From contig JAWDMO010000027.1 in NCBI GenBank assembly GCA_046536535.1, positions 1 to 13,887 of the forward strand: 13,887 nt of DNA. Reading direction: 5' to 3'. Source of the DNA: Conexivisphaera sp046536535 (GTDB lineage: Archaea > Thermoproteota > Nitrososphaeria > Conexivisphaerales > Conexivisphaeraceae). This document shows, one piece after another, positions 6,462 through 12,423 of the stretch. Positions within the stretch are counted from its first letter, which is position 1. Every line of letters begins with the position of its first letter. The notes under the pieces are model-generated. The model searched no databases and was not told where the DNA came from. It was given only the letters and a program-made list of their open reading frames with translations. The translations under genes were made by a program, and so were the position numbers.

Positions 6462-7667
6462 TTGGACTCCCGGGGGATAGCCAGGTTCATGCGGTCGTTC
6501 GGGCCCGCCTGGCTGGTGATGATAGCGGACGTCGACGTGGCGTCCATAGTCACGGGGCTCCAGGACGGCGCCTCCTGGGGGTATCGCATGATATTCGTGA
6601 TGCTGCTCCTCACGGTCCCGCTCTTCTTCATACAGGACGCGGCCGGGAGGCTCGGCACGGTCTCCGGGAGGGGGCTGGGGAGGGCGATAAGGGAGGAGCA
6701 CGGCGGGAGGGCCGCGGCGGTCGCCGCGCTCCCGATGGCCCTCACAGACTTCATGACGTACGTGGTGGAGTTCGCGGGCGTGGCGCTCGGAGCTCGCCTC
6801 CTGGGGCTGTCGCCCGCCCTCACGGTGGCGGCGGCCTTCGCCGCGTACGTCGCGCTCGTGGCGACGAAGAGGTACCGGACGGCCGAGGTGGTCCTGCTCC
6901 CGGTGAGCTTCATGCTCGTCGCCGCCGTAGTGGCGTCGGCCGCGTTCTTCCGCGCGGACCCGTACAGCGTCATCGCGCAGGGCCTGAGCCCGGTGCAGCC
7001 CTACCTGAATCCGGATTACGATTTCCTCCTGGCGGCCAGCATAGGCTCCGTGATAATGCCTTGGATGCTCTTCTTCCACTCCGGCGCGGACGCCAGGAAG
7101 GGCCTGGGGAGGGCGGACCTCCCGGCTGAGAGGCTGGAGACGCTTGTCGGGGCGGTGGTCTCCGAGGTCCTGATGGCCATAACGGTGATTGACGGGTACG
7201 GCCTCAGGCTCTTCAGCGGCGACTCCTCCCTCACAGTGACGCCGTCCGAGATAGCCGGCATGCTCCGTCCCCTGGGGGCGCTCTCCTCGGTGATAATGGG
7301 CGTCGGGTTCGTCGCGGCCGGGTTCCTAGCGCTCACCGTGGCGGCCATGGCCTCCGGCTGGGGGTTCCTGAGCGCGGTCGGGTCCAACTCCAGGAGGCTC
7401 GGGCTCTCCTACTACCTCGTGATGGGCGTCGCCGCGTCCGCCGTCTCGATCGCGGCGCCGAACCTGATAGACCTCATGCTCGACCTGATGGCCGCGTACA
7501 CGGTGGTGATAGTGCCCTCGCTCTACTTCCTCGGGAAACTGGTATCGGACCCCGTCATCATGAGGGGGCATCCGCTGAGGCCCCGGGAGAGGGCCATCTA
7601 CTGGGCGATGGCCGCCATGGTATCGGTCGTGGGCATCGCCGGCCTCCTGCTCTCGCTTATCCGCTGA
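6462..7667 (+). CDS. Nramp-related (SLC11-like) divalent metal transporter
   Basis: A 401-residue membrane protein with about 11 helices and the Nramp (SLC11) layout, expected to bring a divalent metal into the cell. Helix 1 begins FGPAWLVMIADVDVAS (13-28) and continues to Gly37-Ala38...Gly40-Tyr41, as in Nramp. The metal-binding DPGN motif is replaced by DVDV (23-26), and the helix 6 MPHNxxLHS motif reads MPWMLFFHS (199-207). Asp23 and Met199 are kept, but the Asn ligand is lost and a second acid (Asp25) is gained. This pattern resembles a divergent Nramp-related branch that includes Mg2+ transporters, so the substrate may be Mg2+ or Mn2+ rather than Fe2+; this is inference. The start is TTG, set by the TATA-like box. 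A DtxR-like operator overlaps the promoter. Its last 340 bases are overlapped on the other strand by the FdhE-like reading frame. Confidence 0.8.
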   Translation: MDSRGIARFMRSFGPAWLVMIADVDVASIVTGLQDGASWGYRMIFVMLLLTVPLFFIQDAAGRLGTVSGRGLGRAIREEHGGRAAAVAALPMALTDFMTYVVEFAGVALGARLLGLSPALTVAAAFAAYVALVATKRYRTAEVVLLPVSFMLVAAVVASAAFFRADPYSVIAQGLSPVQPYLNPDYDFLLAASIGSVIMPWMLFFHSGADARKGLGRADLPAERLETLVGAVVSEVLMAITVIDGYGLRLFSGDSSLTVTPSEIAGMLRPLGALSSVIMGVGFVAAGFLALTVAAMASGWGFLSAVGSNSRRLGLSYYLVMGVAASAVSIAAPNLIDLMLDLMAAYTVVIVPSLYFLGKLVSDPVIMRGHPLRPRERAIYWAMAAMVSVVGIAGLLLSLIR

Positions 7668-8363
7668 GCCCGGGGCGCCGGGCAGCGCCCTCCTGAACCT
7701 CTCGGCGCCCATCGCTATGAGCGGGAGCACGATCCGCGGGGCATCCACGTCGCCCAGTATCATGTGCCACGTGAAGCCGCAGCTCTGGCAGGCGGCCAGC
7801 CCCAGGGTCCCGCTCCTGTCGGCGAAGACCCCCAGCTTCTCCTCCTCCCCGCACCTGGGGCACGCGGGGGATCCCTCCGACACGATCCACCTGTAGCCGC
7901 AGAGCGGGCACACCATGAAGTAGCCGCGCCCCTCCCGGACCATCGTCACGCTCTCCGTGCCGCAGAGCGGGCACGCGTCGCCGCCCTCGACCGCGCCGTT
8001 GATCGACTCGTACTTCTCAGCGTACGCCCTCGCCACCGCCTGCACGGCTATGAGCGCGCTCCTGGCGTCCGCGTCGTCCAGGTCGCCGCCCATCGCCCTC
8101 CTGTAGGCGTCCAGCGGATCCGCCGGCGCCGTCCCCCCGAGCTCCCGGGCGACCTCGCCTATGGCGCGCCCCAGGAACCCGTCGTCCTCCATCTCCCCCA
8201 GGACATCCCCCAGTTCCATCGAGGGGTCGATCCTCCCCGACGCCTCGCGCATTATCCCCAGCTGCACCTCCTCCACCCTCCTGGCCCCCTCGACGTCCGG
8301 CTCCTCCAGCATGAGGGACCCGTAGGTCCTGAGGGCGGCCTCGAACGAATCCGCATCCGGCAC
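7326..8363 (-). CDS. FdhE-like four-CxxC zinc-ribbon protein
   Basis: Started at the GTG at 8363 this is 345 residues. Residues 125-225 carry four CxxC pairs (131/134, 152/155, 168/171, 192/195) in the order CPLC, CPLC, CPRC, CQSC, followed by C-Q-S-C-G-F-T-W and a D-A-P-R-I-V-L-P-L-I strand. This matches the metal-binding core of FdhE, a cytoplasmic accessory protein for formate dehydrogenase maturation. The N-terminal 120 residues are helical and charged, as in FdhE. Homology-like sequence ends near residue 229. The remaining 115 residues read antisense through the end of the Nramp-related gene and look like shadow sequence; a frameshift near 7670-7690 would instead stop the protein at 7657. 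A longer start (ATG 8468) is possible and would add a Pro-rich segment coded by a 15-C run. No formate dehydrogenase is nearby, so the client is unknown. Confidence 0.68.
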   Translation of the reverse strand: MPDADSFEAALRTYGSLMLEEPDVEGARRVEEVQLGIMREASGRIDPSMELGDVLGEMEDDGFLGRAIGEVARELGGTAPADPLDAYRRAMGGDLDDADARSALIAVQAVARAYAEKYESINGAVEGGDACPLCGTESVTMVREGRGYFMVCPLCGYRWIVSEGSPACPRCGEEEKLGVFADRSGTLGLAACQSCGFTWHMILGDVDAPRIVLPLIAMGAERFRRALPGAPGSADKREQEAGDAHDRYHGGHRPVDGPLPGPQRMPPHDDGVRYQFPEEVERGHYHHRVRGHQVEHEVYQVRRRDRDGGRGDAHHEVVGEPEPPGVGPDRAQEPPAGGHGRHGER

Positions 8364-8387
8364 GATCCCCCGCGGCGCGGCGCGCGG

Positions 8388-8393
8388 ATAAAA
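8388..8393 (-). promoter_or_regulatory. TATA-like box of the FdhE-like gene
   Basis: The gene strand reads TTTTAT, centred about 27 bases upstream of the GTG at 8363. It favours the short start and puts the 15-base G/C run in the upstream promoter DNA. Confidence 0.4.
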
Positions 8394-8408
8394 CGGTTGC
8401 GGACGTTC

Positions 8409-8423
8409 GGGGGGGGGGGGGGG
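8409..8423. repeat. Homopolymer run of 15 G
   Basis: Fifteen consecutive G on the plus strand (C on the other). With the short start of the FdhE-like gene it lies 46-60 bases upstream of the start codon; with the long start (8468) it codes exactly five prolines in frame. It is by far the longest homopolymer in the window, and such runs change length easily by slippage and are error-prone in sequencing. Confidence 0.9.
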
Positions 8424-8489
8424 TAGCGGCCGCGCGGGACGTCCCGATGACCATTTTTTGTCGCGCATGTCCACCGGGAATGGTATTAT

Positions 8490-8499
8490 TGATTAATCA
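8490..8499. promoter_or_regulatory. Palindrome TGATTAATCA upstream of the nuo operon
   Basis: A perfect 10-base palindrome, 20 bases upstream of the nuo TATA-like box and centred 26 bases from the alternative leftward ATG at 8468. It could be a regulator site for the nuo promoter or the A/T box for a longer FdhE-like transcript. Confidence 0.35.
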
Positions 8500-8518
8500 G
8501 GTGTCGCCGACGGATATG

Positions 8519-8526
8519 CATAAATA
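8519..8526 (+). promoter_or_regulatory. TATA-like box of the nuo operon
   Basis: CATAAATA is centred 26 bases upstream of the GTG at 8549. No other promoter-like box is seen downstream, so it probably drives the whole operon. Confidence 0.6.
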
Positions 8527-8548
8527 GAACGGGGCACGCGCGCCTGTC

Positions 8549-8962
8549 GTGGGCGCCATGGCGTCGTTCGCCTTCAGCCCATACGTCATTTCCGCCAATT
8601 CCATGATAGTGGTACCGGTGTTCATGCTCGCGGTCCTTGTGGGCGTGCTCCTCCTGCTCAGGAAGCTCCTCGAGCAGAAGCGCGAGATCTCGTCGGCGGA
8701 GAAGTACAGGGAGGTCCCGTTCGAGTCCTCCAACCCGCCGAAGGGCGTCGGCAGGGGGAGGATGGGCTTCCAGTACCTGGGGTATCTGATAGCGTTCATG
8801 TCGCTCGAGCCCGCGATCGTCCTGATAGCGTTCGCGGCCGCCGCCCCGCAGTACCTCGCGGGGAGGGTCCTCGAGCTCTACCTGATACTGATCGCGGTGT
8901 ACGCGCCGCTCCTGGTCTACGGATTGAGGGAGGCCAAGCGCGTCGCGTCGTGGAACCTTTAG
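8549..8962 (+). CDS. nuoA: NADH-quinone oxidoreductase-type subunit A (complex I)
   Basis: A 137-residue membrane subunit of respiratory complex I, the homologue of mitochondrial ND3. It has three helices and sits where the quinone-binding arm meets the membrane. The long loop after helix 1 carries EKYREVPFESSNPPKG, the counterpart of the YECG loop, with Ser in place of the redox-sensitive Cys. Helix 2 begins FQYLGYLIAFMSLEPAIVLI; the acidic Glu of the bacterial FDxE motif is kept but the Asp is Ser. This EP-type sequence is usual in archaeal enzymes. The start is GTG, 26 bases after the TATA-like box; a second in-frame start, ATG at 8558, would remove three residues. It is first in the operon and followed by nuoB after 12 bases. 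Confidence 0.87.
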   Translation: MGAMASFAFSPYVISANSMIVVPVFMLAVLVGVLLLLRKLLEQKREISSAEKYREVPFESSNPPKGVGRGRMGFQYLGYLIAFMSLEPAIVLIAFAAAAPQYLAGRVLELYLILIAVYAPLLVYGLREAKRVASWNL

Positions 8963-8968
8963 GGTGAT
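8963..8968 (+). promoter_or_regulatory. Ribosome-binding site of nuoB
   Basis: GGTGAT, complementary to the archaeal 16S rRNA tail, six bases before the TTG at 8975. It supports that TTG over the nearer GTG at 8971, which is in a different frame. Confidence 0.6.
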
Positions 8969-8974
8969 GTGTGA

Positions 8975-9652
8975 TTGACCGGGGAAACCGAGACCGGAAA
9001 CGGGAAATCGAACGCGGGGGGGAACGGGAAGGCCGCGCCCCTGTTCTCCAGGTCCAACATGTACGTCGTCGACATGGACGAGATGGTCAGGCGCGCCAAG
9101 GGGATACTGGCCAAGGGCCCCGTCCCCGCGATGGTGGACTGGGCCAACGCCTTCAGCCTGTGGCCGGTCCACCTGATGACCAGCTGCTGCGGGTGCGAGA
9201 TCGGCGCGGCGTGGGGTCCCAGGTTCGACAACGAGCGCTACGGGTCCCTCCCGTGGATCTCCCCCAGGCAGACCAACCTGATAATAATAGAGGGGACCGT
9301 GACCAGGAAGATGGCCTGCTCCCTCAGGATAACCTGGGAGCAGATGCCCTACCCCAAGTTCGCGATCGCGATGGGCGTGTGCGCGCTCGACGGCGGGCTC
9401 TTCTACAACAGCTACAATATAGTGAGGCCGTGGCAGGTGATACCGGTGGACATCTACATACCGGGATGCCCGCCGAGGCCCGAGGCCGTCGCCCGCTCCA
9501 TAGTGGAGCTCCAGAGGAAGATAAGGGAGGAGGGCGTCGCCTCAAGATGGCTGGTCGAGGGCGAGCGCGAGGACCTGAAGAACATAATCCCGAAGGAGGA
9601 TCTGTGCGGGTGGAGGGGTGAGGAGATTGACCTCAGCAGTAAGTTTGGTTGA
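8975..9652 (+). CDS. nuoB: NADH-quinone oxidoreductase-type subunit B (complex I)
   Basis: A 225-residue subunit of the connecting arm that holds cluster N2, the last [4Fe-4S] centre before quinone. All four ligands are present: Cys71-Cys72 in TSCCGCEIGAAW, Cys136 in AMGVCALDGG, and Cys165 in VDIYIPGCPPRPEA. The EGTVTRKMACSL and WEQMPYPKF segments are typical for the family. The first 25 residues are a Gly/Asn-rich extension not part of the fold. The start is TTG with GGTGAT six bases upstream. Its 3' end overlaps nuoC by 26 bases, so the two are probably translationally coupled. Confidence 0.93.
   Translation: MTGETETGNGKSNAGGNGKAAPLFSRSNMYVVDMDEMVRRAKGILAKGPVPAMVDWANAFSLWPVHLMTSCCGCEIGAAWGPRFDNERYGSLPWISPRQTNLIIIEGTVTRKMACSLRITWEQMPYPKFAIAMGVCALDGGLFYNSYNIVRPWQVIPVDIYIPGCPPRPEAVARSIVELQRKIREEGVASRWLVEGEREDLKNIIPKEDLCGWRGEEIDLSSKFG
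9617..9621 (+). promoter_or_regulatory. Ribosome-binding site of nuoC
   Basis: GGTGA lies five bases before the TTG at 9627. The upstream GTG at 9618 is part of this site and therefore is unlikely to be the start. Confidence 0.5.
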
Positions 9653-10148
9653 CAGGGTGAAGGGGATACTCGGCCTGGGCGAGGGCGCCCAGGTGGAGCA
9701 GCAGAAGGGCTGCCTGGAGGTGACGGTGGATGCCGGGTCCCTGAGGGACGCGGCCGCCAGGCTGAAGGCGGCGGGGTTCGACCACGTGAAGTCGGTGACG
9801 GCGGTGGACTACCCCGCGAAGAACCAGATCAAGGTGATCTATCACGCGTCGAGCATGCTGGACGAGGAGCTTTCCAAGTACATGGTCGGGCTGGCGACCC
9901 TGGTCGACAGGGACAACCCGGTCGTCCCGAGCCTCGTGGGCGTCTGGCTCAGCGCCGAGTTCCACGAGAGGGAGGTGTACGAGTACTTCGGGGTGAGGTT
10001 CGATGGGCACCCGGATCTCAGGCCCCTGCTGCTCACCCCGGACCTGGCGGCGCAGAAACCCCTCAGGAAGGACTTCAAGGTGGTCGAGGAGGACGACTAC
10101 CTGAAGTCGACCCTGGAGGAGTACACGAGCACCAGGAGGTGGGTGTGA
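9627..10148 (+). CDS. nuoC: NADH-quinone oxidoreductase-type subunit C (complex I)
   Basis: A 173-residue soluble subunit of the complex I connecting arm (30-kDa subunit family), which packs against NuoD and has no cofactor. The hallmark is E-F-H-E-R-E-V-Y-E-Y-F-G (111-122) followed by FDGHPDLRPLLLTPD and then KPLRKDF (144-150). The N-terminal half shows the usual alpha/beta pattern with a conserved D-Y-P (61-63). The TTG at 9627 is chosen because GGTGA sits five bases upstream; GTG 9618 would add three residues. It is separate from nuoD, not fused as in enterobacteria. nuoD begins two bases after the stop. Confidence 0.9.
   Translation: MTSAVSLVDRVKGILGLGEGAQVEQQKGCLEVTVDAGSLRDAAARLKAAGFDHVKSVTAVDYPAKNQIKVIYHASSMLDEELSKYMVGLATLVDRDNPVVPSLVGVWLSAEFHEREVYEYFGVRFDGHPDLRPLLLTPDLAAQKPLRKDFKVVEEDDYLKSTLEEYTSTRRWV
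10134..10141 (+). promoter_or_regulatory. Ribosome-binding site of nuoD
   Basis: AGGAGGTG is the strongest such site in the operon, eight bases before the ATG at 10150, placed inside the end of nuoC. Confidence 0.65.
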
Positions 10149-10149
10149 G

Positions 10150-11339
10150 ATGGCCGAGGCGAGCGGGACAGTCGCGCTCCCCGGGATGGACGTCCGCCGG
10201 CTGGAGAGGAACCTGTACGAGGTCTACATAGGCCCGGCGCACCCCGGTTCGGGCCACATGAGGATAGTCGTGAGGGTCGAGGGCGACGTCATGGTGGAGG
10301 TCGACCCGGACATAGGGTTCGTGCACAGGACCATGGAGAAGCTCTCGGAGGGGAGGGACTGGATGAAGAACATCCCGCTCTTCGAGAGGATGGCGATACT
10401 CGACGCGTGCAACGTCTCCCTCCCCTACGTGGAGGCGGTCGAGAAGCTCCTGGACGTCGATCCCCCGGAGAGGGCCAAGTACCTGAGGACCCTCCTGTGC
10501 GAGATAAACAGGGTGGCGAGCCACCTGTACGGGTTCGGGATATTCGGGGTCTTCCTGGGCCACTCGACCCTCTACATGTGGGCGTTCGGGGACAGGGAGA
10601 TATTCGTGGAGCTGGCGGAGAGGCTCACCGGCGCGAGGCTGACCCACAGCTACCCGATGTTCGGGGGCGTGCGGCGCGACATGCCGGACGACTTCGGCCA
10701 GCACGTGCGGAGGGCCACGGCCTACATGAGGAGGAGGCTCGACGAGTACGCGAACATATTCCTCAGGAACCCGAACATAAGGAGCAGGCTGGCGGGCGTC
10801 GGCGTGATACCCGGGGCGAGGGCCGTCGAGATGGGCCTCTCCGGCCCGAACGTGAGGGCGAGCGGCGTCAGGTACGACGCCAGGCTGGCGGAGCCCTACG
10901 AGGCGTACGACAGGGTGGACTTCGAGATCCCGGTGTACGAGGAGGGCGACTCGCTCGCCAGGGCCTGGCAGAGGGTGGACGAGATAAGGCAGAGCCTCTC
11001 GTCCACGAGAAGTTCTGGAAGACCGCCCCCCCGATCTACAAGCAGGTCTACGCGGGCGCCGTGCCGTACGCGGGCAAATACCGCGTGAAGTTGATACCCC
11101 TCTACGCGTCGCTCAGGGTCCCGGCCGGCAGATCGTTCGCGAGGGTCGAGTCCGGGCGGGGCGAGATCACGTACTACGTGGAGAGCGACGGGAAGGACAC
11201 CCCGTACAGGGTGAGGGTCGTATCCGGATCGTTCAGGAACGTGATAGCGTTCAAGTACGCGATGCCCGGGCACAGGCTGGCGGACCTGCCCGCGATCTAC
11301 GGCAGCTTCGACTACTTCCCGCCGGAGTGGGACAGGTGA
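10150..11339 (+). CDS. nuoD: Complex I subunit D, with an apparent frameshift
   Basis: This 49-kDa-type subunit forms the quinone pocket with NuoB. Homology runs in one frame from the ATG to about residue 283 (base 10998) and then continues in another frame from about 11001 to the stop at 11339, giving about 395 residues, the normal length. The first part contains GPAHPGSGHMR (28-38), EINRVASHLYGFG (118-130), GDREIFVELAERLTGARLTH and GGVRRDMPDDF. The second has RVESGRGEITYYVESDGKD, PYRVRVVSGSF and a PEWDR ending. Without correction the first frame ends at 11088 with 35 unrelated residues. Both halves are well conserved, so an error of one or a few bases in the sequence is the simplest explanation. 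A recent mutation is possible; no slippery site for programmed shifting is evident. Confidence 0.82.
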
Positions 11340-11344
11340 GGTGG
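11338..11344 (+). promoter_or_regulatory. Ribosome-binding site of nuoH
   Basis: GAGGTGG overlaps the nuoD stop codon and lies five bases before the ATG at 11350. It therefore favours that ATG over the GTG at 11341, which is inside the site. Confidence 0.5.
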
Positions 11345-11349
11345 TGGAA

Positions 11350-12423
11350 ATGGTGACCGCTTACGTAGCATGGCACGATCTCCTCAGGTACCTGATATTC
11401 TATCCCCCGGTCTATCAGTTCATAATAATCCCGGGGCTGATAGCGGCGCTGGTGGTCGCGGTCTTCATAATCTGGTTCGAGAGGAAGGCGGCGGCCAGGG
11501 TGCAGATGAGGTACGGGCCGTACGAGATCAGCCCCCGCACCGGCGGCGCCACCCAGCTGATAGCGGACCTGATCCGCTACTCGTTCCAGGAGATAATAGT
11601 GCCGCGCACCGTGGACGCTGCTATATACTTCGCGGCGCCGGTCGCCGCGGTGATACTGTCGCTCATGCCGCTCGACGCGGTCCCGCTCACCTCGAACCCG
11701 GCGTTCTGGCCGATACCCATGGACTACAGCCTCCTGGTGGCGGTGGCGCTGACCACGCTGTCGCCGATCTTCGTAATCGTGATGGCATGGGCGAGCAACA
11801 ACAAGTTCTCGCTCATAGGCGGCGTCAGGGAGTCGTTCATAGTGACCGCCTACGAGCTCGTGGCGGTGCTCTCGATGCTGTCAGTGGCGGCGTCCATGTC
11901 GACCTTCAACTTGGTCGACATAGTCGAGGCGCAGTCCGGCGGGCTCTGGTACGGTCTGCTCAATCCCCCCGCGTTCCTCGCGGCGTTCATAGCCACGCTC
12001 ATGACGACTAGCGGCTTCCCCTTCGAGATACCGGATGCCGAGTCCGAGATAGTGGCCGGCCCCTACACGGAGTACTCTGGCCTCATGTACGGGCTGGACA
12101 TGGGCGCGGCCTACATCAAGCGGTGGGTCTTCTCGGTCCTCATGGCGCTGGTGTTCCTGGGCGGCTGGGCCCCCTACGTGCCCGGGACAGGGTTCGTCCT
12201 GGGATATCTGGTGCCCAGCCTCATAGTTTCAGCCAAGGCCCTGGTTATAATGGCGGTCATGAGCTTCCTTAGGGCGGTCTACGGCAGGTATAGGATAGAC
12301 CAGGCCCTCGGCGTGGCCTGGGAGATCCTGATACCGCTCGCGATGGCCGCCTTCGGCGTGGGGCTCGCAGAGGCATACTTCCATGTTTACGCGCACCTCG
12401 GGGTGATGGCAGTTGCCGGCTAG
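11350..12423 (+). CDS. nuoH: NADH-quinone oxidoreductase-type subunit H (complex I)
   Basis: A 357-residue membrane subunit (ND1 family) with about eight helices that forms the roof of the quinone chamber and links electron transfer to ion pumping. Family motifs are WFERKAAARVQMRYGP (about residues 42-57), GGVRESFIVTAYELVAVLS, and the acidic loop GFPFEIPDAESEIVAGPYTE (222-241), where the glutamates line the proton or quinone path. The ATG at 11350 is chosen because of the GAGGTGG five bases upstream; the GTG at 11341 would add three residues. The last 11 bases overlap nuoI. Confidence 0.92.
   Translation: MVTAYVAWHDLLRYLIFYPPVYQFIIIPGLIAALVVAVFIIWFERKAAARVQMRYGPYEISPRTGGATQLIADLIRYSFQEIIVPRTVDAAIYFAAPVAAVILSLMPLDAVPLTSNPAFWPIPMDYSLLVAVALTTLSPIFVIVMAWASNNKFSLIGGVRESFIVTAYELVAVLSMLSVAASMSTFNLVDIVEAQSGGLWYGLLNPPAFLAAFIATLMTTSGFPFEIPDAESEIVAGPYTEYSGLMYGLDMGAAYIKRWVFSVLMALVFLGGWAPYVPGTGFVLGYLVPSLIVSAKALVIMAVMSFLRAVYGRYRIDQALGVAWEILIPLAMAAFGVGLAEAYFHVYAHLGVMAVAG
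12402..12407 (+). promoter_or_regulatory. Ribosome-binding site of nuoI
   Basis: GGTGAT, inside the end of nuoH and five bases before the TTG at 12413; it fixes this TTG as the start. Confidence 0.6.

Noticed and set aside
10985..11035. Programmed ribosomal frameshift in nuoD
   Set aside because: No slippery heptamer is present at the switch and nuoD is not known to use recoding; a sequence error or mutation is simpler.
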